Numbered from the stretch's first letter, positions 45,483 to 54,519 are shown. The stretch is DNA of 64,000 nt from UBA7445 sp042096455 (GCA_042096455.1 JBELLU010000003.1:1-64000); one strand, 5' to 3'. Numbers and translations are program-made. The notes: generated by a model not told the origin, from the letters alone.

Positions 45483-45695
45483 ATGAGCACCCACGAAAAG
45501 ACCGCCGCCACGCGCTCAAGTGATTTCGCCAAAAAGTCGAATATCTATCAGGAGTTCCTCGCGGAGCGGAATGAGATCCTCCGCCATAAATGGCTGGAGT
45601 CCGAAAAAGCAGGCCGCGATATCGGCTTCGAGCGTGCCCTCCTCGACTGGATTCGCAAACACCGCAGCGCTTGGCGTGAAGCGCGCAGGGCTTAG
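45483..45695 (+). CDS. Small conserved-looking protein
   Basis: Protein of 70 residues, charged and helical, containing EKAGRDIGFERALLDWIRKHRSA, which I have a vague memory of from other bacterial short proteins but cannot name. There is no signal peptide or membrane helix. It lies between mrp and the convergent rpmG, followed by a terminator hairpin. The function is unknown. Confidence 0.55.
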   Translation: MSTHEKTAATRSSDFAKKSNIYQEFLAERNEILRHKWLESEKAGRDIGFERALLDWIRKHRSAWREARRA

Positions 45696-45711
45696 CGTCC
45701 AAACAAGAAAA

Positions 45712-45730
45712 AACCCGCACGAGGCGGGTT
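45712..45730. terminator. Rho-independent terminator between convergent genes
   Basis: Perfect 7-bp stem AACCCGC/GCGGGTT with a 5-base loop (ACGAG). On the minus strand it is followed by a long T-rich run (TTTTCTTGTTT), ending the rpmG transcript; on the plus strand GTTT follows, making it weaker there. Confidence 0.85.
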
Positions 45731-45758
45731 GTTTGCAAAGTCACTCGGAATGAATCCG

Positions 45759-45929
45759 CTAGCTTTTGATCTCGCGATGCAAGGTGTGACGACGAAGAAA
45801 TTTGTTGTATTTCTTCTTTTCAACCCGGTCCGGTTGCTTGCGCTTGTCGCGCGTGCTCATGTAACGGGATACAGGTTTGCCCTCTTCGCGGGCTTCCGTG
45901 CATTCAAGGATGATGTGCTCTCGTGGCAT
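45759..45929 (-). CDS. rpmG: 50S ribosomal protein L33
   Basis: Large-subunit ribosomal protein of 56 residues (MPREHIILECTEAREEGK, then SRYMSTRDKRKQPDRVE, ending LHREIKS). It belongs to the L33 family by the ILECTE start and the NKFLRRHTLHRE end. Of the two zinc cysteine pairs found in some L33 proteins only one cysteine is present, so this is the non-zinc (C-minus) type. The stop is followed by the terminator at 45712-45730. It stands alone, without secE or tRNA genes. Confidence 0.93.
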   Translation of the reverse strand: MPREHIILECTEAREEGKPVSRYMSTRDKRKQPDRVEKKKYNKFLRRHTLHREIKS

Positions 45930-46059
45930 GGTCTTAAAATTTTTGTTGTTTCAGGAAAACCGCGAAAAACACAGCTTATCAGGCCCAAGCGCAAGCTTTT
46001 TTTAAATTCTCCCGCTTACGGGTTGCGCTAAGCCATGCCCGCTATTTCATTGAAACCAT

Positions 46060-46506
46060 ATGAATCACTCTTCCCTTACTGTTGCCATCGGCACTGACCA
46101 CGCGGGCTTCCCCCTCAAACAACCCATCATCGATCTATTGGAATCCATGGGGCATTCCGTGCTCGATTTTGGATGCAACAGCTCCGATGCCTGTGATTAC
46201 CCTGATTTTATCCGCCCTGCCGCCGAATCGGTCCCTCAGGGAAAAGCGGATTGCGCGATCGTTCTGGGCGGAAGCGGCAACGGCGAGGCCATTGTCGCCA
46301 ACAAGGTGCCCGGAGTGCGCTGCGGCCTGTGCTGGGATGAATGGTCTGCCGAAATGACGAAGGTTCACAACCACGCCAACTGCATTTCCATCGGTGCGCG
46401 ACCGGTTCCCAAAGCGTTGGCCCTCAAAATTGTCCGTATCTGGCTTGAGGCAACCGCCGAAATGGGCGGACGCCACCAACGCCGCGTCGAAAAAATTGAA
46501 GCCTAA
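46060..46506 (+). CDS. rpiB: Ribose 5-phosphate isomerase B, actinobacterial-type active site
   Basis: Interconverts ribose 5-phosphate and ribulose 5-phosphate. It has 148 residues. The start TVAIGTDHAGFPLKQ is typical. The catalytic loop reads VLGGSGNGEAIVANKV; E. coli RpiB has a cysteine here (CGTGxG), but Mycobacterium RpiB has a Ser and uses a nearby Glu, here S72 and E76, so this protein is of that type. HNHANCISIGAR is the second conserved block. clpP follows 51 bases later on the same strand. Confidence 0.93.
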   Translation: MNHSSLTVAIGTDHAGFPLKQPIIDLLESMGHSVLDFGCNSSDACDYPDFIRPAAESVPQGKADCAIVLGGSGNGEAIVANKVPGVRCGLCWDEWSAEMTKVHNHANCISIGARPVPKALALKIVRIWLEATAEMGGRHQRRVEKIEA

Positions 46507-46557
46507 TTCATTTTCCCTACAGCCATTTTAAAATCTCAACTTCAACACGTACACTTC

Positions 46558-47133
46558 ATGAGCAAGAAAGACCAAGAAAAAGAAAAATCCGGCAGTGCCC
46601 GCATTCAAGATCAATTCCTCAAAGAGCGAAAAATTTTCCTCTGGGGAGAAGTCTCGGACAAGTCCGCCAAAGACATCACCGAGAAACTGCTCTATCTGGA
46701 ATCCGATGCTCCGGGCAAGCCGATCACCTTCTACATCAACACCCCGGGCGGTTCCATCACTGCCGGGATGGCGGTCTACGATACCATGCAGCTCATCAGC
46801 TCCCCGATCACGGTTGTGGTAACCGGGATGGCCGCCAGCATGGGCTCTATTTTGCTCTGTGGCGCATCCAAGGGTAAACGCGTCCTCTATCCCCACAGTC
46901 GCGTCCTCATTCACCAACCCCTTATTTCAGGGCAAATGGTCGCGGTCGCGGTCGATATTCATATTCAGGCAAAGGAAATGGAGCGCCTGCGCGATGAACT
47001 CAACGCCATCCTCGCTGAGAGTTCCGGTCAATCAATTGAGCAAATCCGCAAAGACACCGACCGCGATTTCTATATGACTGCCAAGGAAGCGATTGAATAC
47101 GGCCTCGCCGACAGCATCGTGGAGAAAATCTAG
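46558..47133 (+). CDS. clpP: ATP-dependent Clp protease proteolytic subunit
   Basis: Serine protease subunit of 191 residues that works with ClpX or ClpA. The triad is S94 (GMAASMGSILL), H119 (RVLIHQPLIS) and the aspartate in DTDRDFYMTA (about D170). The oligomer head region ITFYINTPGGSIT is intact. There is no clpX next to it, whereas clpX often follows. The short N-terminal extension (MSKKDQEKEKSGSA) is charged and probably the processed or flexible axial loop. It is 14 bases from the convergent fabV. Confidence 0.95.
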   Translation: MSKKDQEKEKSGSARIQDQFLKERKIFLWGEVSDKSAKDITEKLLYLESDAPGKPITFYINTPGGSITAGMAVYDTMQLISSPITVVVTGMAASMGSILLCGASKGKRVLYPHSRVLIHQPLISGQMVAVAVDIHIQAKEMERLRDELNAILAESSGQSIEQIRKDTDRDFYMTAKEAIEYGLADSIVEKI

Positions 47134-47147
47134 CGCTCCGGCTTCAA

Positions 47148-48347
47148 CTAGAGAACGCTACTCGGCAGCGGAAGCTCCACCTCGGTCTCGGCATCATAAT
47201 CCACGCCGGGCAAACCAAAACCGAAGAGATTCAGGAAGTTGGCTTGGTAACCGTCAAAGTCGGAGTTTTCGCGCAGGTTGGCAGTATTGATTTCCGGCCA
47301 CAGCGCCGCGACCTCGGCCTGTACCTCGGGATCCATCTCCCAGTCATCCACCCGTATGCGACCGGCGGCGTCCAGCTCCGGCGTTGCTCCATCAGTGCGA
47401 TAGAGGCGTTCATTCAGCAGGCGGACCATTTGCTCAATGCAATCCTCGTGTGTGCCCTTCGCTTTCATGATTTTGAAAAGTATCGAAATATACAGCGGTA
47501 CCACCGGGATCGCGGAACTCGCCTGCGTCACCACCGCCTTGTTGACCGCGACATACGCCTGGCAGGCATGATTCGCTGAAATCGCGGTGGCGGCGCGCTC
47601 GACATCCTTCTTGGCGGCTCCAATGGTGCCGTTCGTGTAAACCGGCCAGGTGAGTTCGGGCCCAATATAGGAATATGCCACCGTCTGTGCTCCCTCCGCA
47701 AGGCAACCCGCTTCCGCAAGCGCCGCAATCCAAAGTTCCCAATCCTCACCGCCCATCACTTTCACGGTGTGATCAATTTCTTCCTGCGTCGCCGGTTCGA
47801 TGGTGACCTCGGTAACTTCAGCCTTATCGGTATCGAGGCTGCGATTGCTATAACTTCCCTCGGTGGGTTTGAGGCAGGATTTATAGGTTTCCCCATCCGC
47901 CGGGTCGGTACGCCGCGGTGAAGCCAGACTGTAAACCACAAGATCCACCTGACCGAGGTCGGCCTTTAGGGTTTCAATTGTTTGCGCCTTGATTTCGTTG
48001 GAAAAGGCATCGCCGTTAATGCTTTTGGCGTAGAGACCCTCCGCGTGGGCAGCCGCTTCAAAAGCCACGGAATTATACCAACCGGCACTGGCGGGCTTGC
48101 CCTTCAGGGAGGGGCGTTCAAAAAAGACCCCCAGAGTCGAAGCCTGATGACCAAAGGCGGCGGCGATGCGTGTCGAGAGTCCGTAGCCGGTGGACGCACC
48201 GATGACGAGAACACGCTTCGGACCGGGGGCTCCCGCGTCGCGAGCGGCGGCCTTCGCCACGTTTATTTCCTGAGCCACCTTGGCGGCACAGCCTTCCGGA
48301 TGAGCGGTAATACAGACAAATCCACGGATGCGGGGCTTAACTATCAT
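47148..48347 (-). CDS. fabV: Trans-2-enoyl-ACP (CoA) reductase
   Basis: NADH-dependent enoyl reductase of the FabV/TER family, 399 residues. It reduces enoyl-ACP in fatty acid elongation and is insensitive to triclosan in other species. It has the family's unusual NAD motif VLVIGASTGYGLSTRIAAAFG, then GLYAKSINGDAFS, SLASPRRTDPADGETY, and the catalytic tyrosine/lysine set in TVAYSYIGPELTWPVYTNGTIGAAKKD. No other fab gene lies nearby. It is convergent with clpP. Confidence 0.95.
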   Translation of the reverse strand: MIVKPRIRGFVCITAHPEGCAAKVAQEINVAKAAARDAGAPGPKRVLVIGASTGYGLSTRIAAAFGHQASTLGVFFERPSLKGKPASAGWYNSVAFEAAAHAEGLYAKSINGDAFSNEIKAQTIETLKADLGQVDLVVYSLASPRRTDPADGETYKSCLKPTEGSYSNRSLDTDKAEVTEVTIEPATQEEIDHTVKVMGGEDWELWIAALAEAGCLAEGAQTVAYSYIGPELTWPVYTNGTIGAAKKDVERAATAISANHACQAYVAVNKAVVTQASSAIPVVPLYISILFKIMKAKGTHEDCIEQMVRLLNERLYRTDGATPELDAAGRIRVDDWEMDPEVQAEVAALWPEINTANLRENSDFDGYQANFLNLFGFGLPGVDYDAETEVELPLPSSVL

Positions 48348-48444
48348 AGGTCTTGGTAGATGAGTGATTCAATGCGATGGTGGCATTTATCAAAGACTAC
48401 CAGACGCAACTGGCAAGCGGGGAGTTCTGCAGTTTACCTGAAAG

Positions 48445-49803
48445 CTAGCCCTGACCAATACCACAAGCCTCAAAGCCCACTTCGCGCAGCGCCGCGAGAT
48501 CAAGGAGGTTGCGACCGTCAAACAGGAAGGCGGGTTGCTGCATGGAATCGTGAATGCGCTGGAAATCGAGCGCTTTGAATTCATCCCATTCGGTCAAAAT
48601 AAGAACCGCATGGGCATCCTTACAGGCCTCATAGGCGTCCGCACAAACCGTAAGGGCGGCAAAGTCCGCACTGACGTTCAGGTCATCGCGGATTTGAGAC
48701 TCGGAAACCTTGGGGTCGTAAATGGCGACATTCGCCTGCTCTTCCAAGAGATCACCACAAACATAAATCGCCGCCGACTCGCGGGTATCATTAGTGTCCT
48801 TTTTAAAGGCAAAACCAAGCACCGCGATTTTTTTATCTGCCACGGTGTTAAAGAGGGTCGAAATCACCCTGCGCCCGAAGCGGTGCTTCTGGTAATCGTT
48901 CATCTCGATCACACCGTTCCAATAGGCCGCGACCTCCGGCAATCCAAAGTGTTCACAGAGGTATACCAAATTGAGAATGTCCTTCTGGAAACAAGAACCC
49001 CCAAATCCAACCGAGGATTTGAGGAATTTCGGACCAATCCGACTGTCGGTTCCGATTGAGTGCGCGACTTCATCCACGTTCGCTCCGGTTGCTTCGCAAA
49101 GCGCGGAGATGGCGTTAATCGACGAAATACGCTGCGCAAGAAAGGCATTTGCAGTCAGTTTCGAAAGTTCCGAGGACCAGAGATTGGTCGTAAGGATTTT
49201 CTCGCGTGGTACCCATGTGGCGTAAACATCCACCAGTTTTTGAATCGCGGCTTGACCCTCCGGACTTGGATCTCCCCCCACCAAGACACGGTCGGGGTTT
49301 TCGAGATCCGCAATCGCAGTGCCTTCCGCAAGGAATTCCGGATTGGAAAGAATCTGGAAATTGCGCCCCTTGGCGTTGGACTGAAGAATCGTCTTAATGG
49401 ACTCGGCAGTGCGCACCGGCAAGGTCGATTTTTCGACTACGATTTTATCGCCCTCGGAAACCTCCGCGATTTTACGGGCACATTTCTCAATGTAGCGCAA
49501 GTCCGCTGCCCGCCCCGCCCCTACTCCGTAGGTCTTGGTCGGGGTGTTCACGGACATAAAAATCATATCGGCCTCACGGATGGCGGTATCGACGTCGGTG
49601 GAAAAAAATAATCGTTTACCCCGCGCCGCTTTCACAATCTCGTCCAACCCGGGTTCGTAAATCGGCAGATTGTCAGAATTCCAAGCCGCAATACGGGCTT
49701 CGTTGATATCAACGACCGTGACGGTATGCGCCTCACACTTGTGGGCGATCATGGCCATGGTTGGACCACCGACGTACCCTGCACCGATACAACAAATTTT
49801 CAT
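48445..49803 (-). CDS. ugd: UDP-glucose 6-dehydrogenase, eukaryote-like type
   Basis: Oxidises UDP-glucose to UDP-glucuronate using NAD+. It has 452 residues. The start ICCIGAGYVGGPTMAMIA, the LPIYEPGLDE loop, VNTPTKTYGVGAGRAADL, and the catalytic C271 in GFGGSCFQKDILNLVYLCEHFG are clear. The wording of these blocks, including FFSTDVDTAIREADMIF and NAFLAQRISSINAISALCEATGA, is strikingly close to animal and plant enzymes and less like the shorter TuaD/Ugd types. It probably supplies glucuronate for the surface glycans made further right. Confidence 0.94.
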   Translation of the reverse strand: MKICCIGAGYVGGPTMAMIAHKCEAHTVTVVDINEARIAAWNSDNLPIYEPGLDEIVKAARGKRLFFSTDVDTAIREADMIFMSVNTPTKTYGVGAGRAADLRYIEKCARKIAEVSEGDKIVVEKSTLPVRTAESIKTILQSNAKGRNFQILSNPEFLAEGTAIADLENPDRVLVGGDPSPEGQAAIQKLVDVYATWVPREKILTTNLWSSELSKLTANAFLAQRISSINAISALCEATGANVDEVAHSIGTDSRIGPKFLKSSVGFGGSCFQKDILNLVYLCEHFGLPEVAAYWNGVIEMNDYQKHRFGRRVISTLFNTVADKKIAVLGFAFKKDTNDTRESAAIYVCGDLLEEQANVAIYDPKVSESQIRDDLNVSADFAALTVCADAYEACKDAHAVLILTEWDEFKALDFQRIHDSMQQPAFLFDGRNLLDLAALREVGFEACGIGQG

Positions 49804-49890
49804 TACTGCAGGGAAATATGGATCGCCTGCTTAAGGCAAGGCTAAAGGGGGCAGTGAAGTCTCCCTGAAGCGGGCAGGCGCAGCCGGGTG

Positions 49891-50409
49891 TCAGGATTCG
49901 TTACCGATCTTGAGTGCGTCCAGTGCTTGCACGACATCCTCAAATTGACTCCCGGTGGAGGCACTGAGGTCGCGCCAAACGAGTTTGCCGTCTTTGAAAA
50001 TATAGGCCTGCCGCGCAAAACGTTTTTTCCCGAAGGCTTTGTTGAGACGCAAATCCTTGTCCGCAATCAAAGGAAAAGGCAGCGAGTATTTCTCACGAAA
50101 CTTGTGCTGTGACTCAACGCCATCGCCCGAAACCCCAAACACTTTGACGCCGCGTTGACGCAGTTCCAGAAACCCGGCACCCAGACTGCATGCCTGTTTG
50201 GTGCAACCGGGCGTGCTTGCCATTGGATAAAAGAAAACCACGGTGGTGCCCTTTGCGAGTTCCGCACCAAAATCAATGCTTTGCCCGGCATCATCGGTTA
50301 CGGTGAGCGCAGGCGCGCTAGCGCCCAATTCCAAACCTTGAGCCGTTGCAGATAATGCAGAAAGAAGTGACATAATTAAAAAGAGTATAGGTAATTGTGG
50401 TAAACGCAT
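49891..50409 (-). CDS. Exported peroxiredoxin (Bcp/PrxQ type)
   Basis: Thiol peroxidase of 172 residues with an N-terminal signal peptide (RLPQLPILFLIMSLLSALSA), so it acts outside the cytoplasm. The peroxidatic cysteine is in FYPMASTPGCTKQACSL, with the resolving cysteine five residues later, as in PrxQ/Bcp. The start is the ATG at 50409; upstream residues in the frame do not fit a signal. It stands between ugd and proS, same strand. Confidence 0.88.
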   Translation of the reverse strand: MRLPQLPILFLIMSLLSALSATAQGLELGASAPALTVTDDAGQSIDFGAELAKGTTVVFFYPMASTPGCTKQACSLGAGFLELRQRGVKVFGVSGDGVESQHKFREKYSLPFPLIADKDLRLNKAFGKKRFARQAYIFKDGKLVWRDLSASTGSQFEDVVQALDALKIGNES

Positions 50410-50472
50410 ACGAAATGTATACGTTAACTTACAATTTTTCGCAAGCACACTTCCTCTTTGTGCCGTGGCAGC

Positions 50473-51993
50473 CTAGTAACTTTTTGCAAAAATTACGCCT
50501 TTACCCGGTTTTCCTGTAAAGATACAGGGGATGCTCGCATCGCGGGTATCGTTCGGAATACACCGAACCGTGACCTTGTGTTCTTTTGCAATGCGATCCT
50601 CGAGTTCCGCTTCGCAGCAAAATCCTACCGAGGCAAAGCCGCCATGAATTTCCGGTTGTTCCGAATTTTTAGGCGTAAAGAACTCGATGAATTCAGCCTC
50701 CGTTTTCAATTCACGGGTATGAGACTCGCGGAAGGCCTTCGCCCGCGAGAGCAGATTGCCCTGAATATCCTCCAAAAGATCAATGATTCCCGCAACAAAG
50801 GCATCGCGGGCAATCGACTCCTTTTCTTTGGGCGCACGGTCACGTCGCGCCACAAAGACACTGCCGGATTCCATATCGCGCGGACCGACCTCGACCCGCA
50901 GGGGAATGCCATTCTTCACCCAACCCCAGGTCTTCTCACCGCCCCGTATGTCGCGGTCGTCCAATTCCACCCGCACGTAATCTTCAAGATAGCGCTGCTC
51001 CTCGAGCGCGGCCTTGAGGGCCCGACAATACTCCAGCACCGCCTCACGTGTTTCCTCTTTCGGAATAACCGGCAAAATCACGATGTGCGAGGGCGCAATG
51101 CGCGGCGGCAGAACTAGCCCGTCATCATCCGAATGCGTCATGATAAGCCCCCCCACCAATCGCGTGGAAACGCCCCATGAAGTCGTCCATGCGAATTCCT
51201 CGCGGCCTTCCGCACTGAGATATTTTATATTGCTCGATTTCGAAAAATTCTGCCCGAGGAAATGCGAGGTGCCCGCCTGCAAGGCTTTGCGATCCTGCAT
51301 CATCGCCTCAATCGCAAAGGTCGCATCCGCCCCCGGGAAACGCTCCGCTTCGGTCTTCTCGCCGGTGATCACGGGAACCGCCATGTAAGTCTCGGCAAAG
51401 TCGGCATAGACCTCCAACATCTTACGCGTCTCCTCCATCGCCTCCTCTGCGGTGGCGTGTACGGTGTGCCCCTCCTGCCAGAGAAATTCCGCGGTTCGCA
51501 AAAACAGACGCGTCCGCATTTCCCAGCGCACCACATTCGCCCATTGGTTAATCAAAAGCGGCAGGTCGCGGTAGGACTGGACCCATTTGGAAAACAGTTC
51601 ACCGATGATAGTCTCGGAAGTCGGGCGCACAATGAGCGGTTCCTCCAAGGGTCCGGCAGGTTGCAGCTTGCCTTCCGCGTCGGCCTCCAGGCGGGAATGC
51701 GTAACCACCGCACATTCCTTCGCGAATCCATCCACATGCTCCGCCTCCTTCTGCAAAAAACTCATGGGAATGAAGAGCGGGAAGTAGGCATTCTTGTGAC
51801 CCGTCGCCTTAAAACGACGATCCAACTCCCGTTGAATGTTCTCCCAGATGGCATAACCCCAGGGCTTGATGACCATACAACCACGCACCGGTGAGGTCTC
51901 TGCCAAATCAGCCGCTTTTACGACCTGTTGATACCACTCGGGATAATCCTCCTCGCGGGTGGGGGAAATTGCATTTTTCGACTGCTTCGCCAT
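50473..51993 (-). CDS. proS: Prolyl-tRNA synthetase, archaeal/eukaryotic type
   Basis: Class II synthetase charging tRNA-Pro, 506 residues. It belongs to the type without an internal editing domain and with an extra C-terminal zinc-like domain (ending GKGVIFAKSY). Class II motif 1 lies around GCMVIKPWGYAIWENIQ; motif 2 is in WEMRTRLFLRTAEFLWQEGHT; the proline pocket is near TSWGVSTRLVGGLI. The ATG at 51993 is used because homology starts near EEDYPEWYQQVV; ATG 51999 is equally possible. It probably came by ancient horizontal transfer, as in many bacteria. Confidence 0.95.
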   Translation of the reverse strand: MAKQSKNAISPTREEDYPEWYQQVVKAADLAETSPVRGCMVIKPWGYAIWENIQRELDRRFKATGHKNAYFPLFIPMSFLQKEAEHVDGFAKECAVVTHSRLEADAEGKLQPAGPLEEPLIVRPTSETIIGELFSKWVQSYRDLPLLINQWANVVRWEMRTRLFLRTAEFLWQEGHTVHATAEEAMEETRKMLEVYADFAETYMAVPVITGEKTEAERFPGADATFAIEAMMQDRKALQAGTSHFLGQNFSKSSNIKYLSAEGREEFAWTTSWGVSTRLVGGLIMTHSDDDGLVLPPRIAPSHIVILPVIPKEETREAVLEYCRALKAALEEQRYLEDYVRVELDDRDIRGGEKTWGWVKNGIPLRVEVGPRDMESGSVFVARRDRAPKEKESIARDAFVAGIIDLLEDIQGNLLSRAKAFRESHTRELKTEAEFIEFFTPKNSEQPEIHGGFASVGFCCEAELEDRIAKEHKVTVRCIPNDTRDASIPCIFTGKPGKGVIFAKSY

Positions 51994-52058
51994 AGGCATC
52001 AACGAACAGAGATGCGCCCTCGCCTGCAATGCCAAATTACGCCCTCGCGCACATCGCC

Positions 52059-52313
52059 CTATTCCAGACTATCCGCGCTTTCCTCCACCCCCGGCAAAAA
52101 TTCCCTCAGCTGCTCCAATATCGGAGCCGCCTGTTCCGGGAAAAGCAGCGCCAGCCCATAGCCCACCCCCCCGAGTAAGAGAAGGATGAAGAACAACTTC
52201 CCAAGCTTGATGATGAATTTTATACAAAAAACCAACAACAGCAACGCCACCAACACCAGCCCGCCCCAGGTCAGCCAGTCGCCCGACTGTAGTTGCTCAA
52301 ATAATAATTCCAT
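52059..52313 (-). CDS. Small membrane protein
   Basis: Protein of 84 residues with two hydrophobic helices (about 15-33 and 38-58) and an acidic C-terminus (EFLPGVEESADSLE). No family is recognised. It lies in the gap between proS and a toxin gene, on the same strand. It has a normal coding appearance, but support is limited to the long open frame and its membrane pattern. Confidence 0.5.
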   Translation of the reverse strand: MELLFEQLQSGDWLTWGGLVLVALLLLVFCIKFIIKLGKLFFILLLLGGVGYGLALLFPEQAAPILEQLREFLPGVEESADSLE

Positions 52314-52368
52314 CCTTACCCCACGATTCTGTTGTCCAAATAAAAAGCAAGCTTATGCGCGTCCCCGC

Positions 52369-52773
52369 TCAACCCGACCAATCCTCCCAATTCAAGCCCT
52401 CAATCAGGGAAAAATGCCGCGCGTTGAGCGTCGCTAAAGTTAAGCCCTGCCACGATGCGCTGGCCGCGATCAATAAATCCAAATCGTCCACCCGGCGACC
52501 ACTTACCTCTTGCCGTGCCTTCATCCGCGACCATTCCTGCCAAACGCCCGCGTCCGTCGCTACCACGCGAAGCGAGGGTAACACATCGCGGCGATAACCC
52601 GCCCAAAGACGCGTGTTGCCGAGCTTGTGCAAACCCCATTCAATCTCGGCCAAACATACCCGGGCAGTGAACACTTCGCTATTCAACAGCCCGTCCCAGC
52701 GTTCCAAAACACCCTGATGAGGTTGCCGTTTCAGCGGTTGTGAGCAAATGCTGGTATCGAGTAGGTAAGCCAT
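52369..52773 (-). CDS. PIN-domain ribonuclease toxin (VapC type)
   Basis: PIN-domain protein of 134 residues. The start is MAYLLDTSICSQPLKR with the first acidic residue D6; further acidic residues are in the EIEWGLHKL and VDDLDLLIAASASWQGL stretches, as expected for a metal-dependent RNase. The start is the ATG at 52773. It is 11 bases after the Phd-like antitoxin stop, forming a toxin-antitoxin operon with antitoxin first. Confidence 0.85.
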   Translation of the reverse strand: MAYLLDTSICSQPLKRQPHQGVLERWDGLLNSEVFTARVCLAEIEWGLHKLGNTRLWAGYRRDVLPSLRVVATDAGVWQEWSRMKARQEVSGRRVDDLDLLIAASASWQGLTLATLNARHFSLIEGLNWEDWSG

Positions 52774-52784
52774 CACAGAAACTA

Positions 52785-53069
52785 TTACTCCGCTCCCGAT
52801 AAAGGATCCACCTTGCCGCTGCGACGCGCCTCCCAAACCGATGGTAATTCTACCGCGTTATAACCCTCCCCAACCGTTCCCAACTCCGCCTCCGTCGCTG
52901 CCATCCGCTTCAAAATCCCCGGCCCCTCAGACCCGGCATCGGTCGCACCCACAATCCGCGCCACCGGTAGCCCGCGTCGCGTGATCACGTAACTCGCACC
53001 TTCCTCCGCCACCCGCTTGCACAATTCCGACAATTTTGTCTTGGCTTCGAATATTCCGATTTCCTCCAT
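52785..53069 (-). CDS. Phd/YefM-family antitoxin
   Basis: Antitoxin of 94 residues. The N-terminal DNA-binding half has the Phd pattern (EEIGIFEAKTKLSELCKRV, then YVITRRGLPVARIVG). The C-terminal half (from about 45) would wrap the PIN toxin. A palindrome just upstream probably serves as its operator. The ATG at 53069 is the only in-frame start at this position. Confidence 0.85.
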   Translation of the reverse strand: MEEIGIFEAKTKLSELCKRVAEEGASYVITRRGLPVARIVGATDAGSEGPGILKRMAATEAELGTVGEGYNAVELPSVWEARRSGKVDPLSGAE

Positions 53070-53074
53070 CCCTC

Positions 53075-53103
53075 AAACAAACCAGTCAACTGGTTGGTTG
53101 TCA
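53075..53103 (-). promoter_or_regulatory. Toxin-antitoxin promoter with palindromic operator
   Basis: On the minus strand TTGACA (53103-53098) is followed after 17 bases by TTTGTT (53080-53075), a weak -10. Inside lies a palindrome AACCAGT-CA-ACTGGTT (53080-53095), covering the spacer and the upstream edge of the -10. Predicted transcription starts at or within one base of the ATG (53069), so the mRNA may be leaderless. Confidence 0.5.
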
Positions 53104-53147
53104 AGGCAAAGCCCCGGCTGCTTACATTTACCGGGCAGCGCCAGCCT

Positions 53148-54419
53148 TTACCGAGCCTCGCCTACAAATTCCTGCTGCATCCAATACTGCAGGCAATCCG
53201 GCACTTTCACCCGTCCGTCCGCCTGCAGATTGTTTTCCAGAATCGCCGCCAGCACGCGCGGAACCGCCAGACCCGAACCATTCAAGGTATGCGCCGTCAC
53301 CGGTTTCCCGTTCCCATCGCGATAACGAATACCCGCCCGCCGCGCTTGAAAATCCGTAAAATTCGAACAACTGGAAACTTCCAACCAACGTTTTTGGCCC
53401 GCCGCAAAAACTTCGAGGTCGTATTGCTTGGCATGCGGGAAACCAATGTCACCCGTGCACATGCGCAGCACCCGATACGGCAATCCCAGCTTTTGCAGCG
53501 TACCCTCCACATTTTCCCGCAGCTTTTCCAACTCCTCCATACTGCTCTCCGCATCCGTCCATTTCACCAGTTCCACCTTGTCAAACTGGTGCAAGCGGTT
53601 GAGCCCACGCACGTGCGCACCCCAACTCCCCGCCTCACGCCGAAAACACGGCGTGTATGCACAGCGGTAAATCGGAAGCTGCTCCACCTCCAATATCTCG
53701 TCGCGATAAAAATTGGTGACCGGAACCTCCGCGGTGGGAATCAAATACAGCCCTTCCTTCTCGTCCACATACATTTGCCCCTCCTTGTCCGGCAACTGAC
53801 CCGTCGCGGTAGCGCTCTCGGCATTCACCACAATCGGGGGGAGCACCTCCTCGTAGCCATTCGCCTGCGCCTCCTGCAGGAAAAAGTTCACCAAGGCGCG
53901 CACCAAGCGCGACATTTCACCCACATAAAACGGGAAACCCGCCCCCGTGACTTTCACGCCCCGCGCAAAATCAATCCGCGACTCAAACCACGGAATTTCA
54001 AAATGCGGCAGCGCGTGCGGAAACGTTCCCTCCGCGTCACCCCAGGTCGATGCCACCACATTTTCCTCCTCGCCCTTGCCCACCGGGACACTCGGGTCCG
54101 GTAAATTCGGGATCCCCAGAAACGCTTCCTGAAAGGCCTCGTCCGCCGCCTTCGCCGCCGCCTCCAATTCCTTCGCTTCCGCCGCGATGCCCTTCATTTC
54201 CTTCACCTTTTCCAGGAATTCCGGCGATCCCTTTGCCAGCGCCGCCATCTCGGTGTTCGCCGCTTTTTGCGCTGCCCGCGCCGCCTCCGCTTCCGTTATC
54301 TTGACACGCCGCGCCGCGTCCAAGTCCAGGACCGCGTCGATATCACAGCGGAACTTCTTGGTGGCAATGGCAGAACGGACCCGATCCGTGTCCTCGCGGA
54401 GTAACTTGATGTCGATCAT
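53148..54419 (-). CDS. serS: Seryl-tRNA synthetase
   Basis: Class II synthetase charging tRNA-Ser, 423 residues. The N-terminal coiled-coil arm (about 30-100, rich in Ala, Glu and Lys) binds the tRNA long arm. Motif 2 is seen in YRCAYTPCFRREAGSWGAH and motif 3 in LNGSGLAVPRVLAAILENN. The start is the ATG at 54419, right for MIDIKLLREDTDRV; the 12-residue upstream extension has no homology. It sits between two toxin-antitoxin modules. Confidence 0.96.
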   Translation of the reverse strand: MIDIKLLREDTDRVRSAIATKKFRCDIDAVLDLDAARRVKITEAEAARAAQKAANTEMAALAKGSPEFLEKVKEMKGIAAEAKELEAAAKAADEAFQEAFLGIPNLPDPSVPVGKGEEENVVASTWGDAEGTFPHALPHFEIPWFESRIDFARGVKVTGAGFPFYVGEMSRLVRALVNFFLQEAQANGYEEVLPPIVVNAESATATGQLPDKEGQMYVDEKEGLYLIPTAEVPVTNFYRDEILEVEQLPIYRCAYTPCFRREAGSWGAHVRGLNRLHQFDKVELVKWTDAESSMEELEKLRENVEGTLQKLGLPYRVLRMCTGDIGFPHAKQYDLEVFAAGQKRWLEVSSCSNFTDFQARRAGIRYRDGNGKPVTAHTLNGSGLAVPRVLAAILENNLQADGRVKVPDCLQYWMQQEFVGEAR

Positions 54420-54519
54420 AAGAAAATTTCTCTCCTCAAAAAGACAGGCCCACACCTTCAGTCAAGCCAGCAACAAGCCTATATCCGAATGCGATGCCCA
54501 AGCGCAAGGTGAATGAAGA

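Noticed and set aside
53094..54104. 336-residue open frame antisense to serS
   Set aside because: It is a shadow of the seryl-tRNA synthetase frame, with no domain features.
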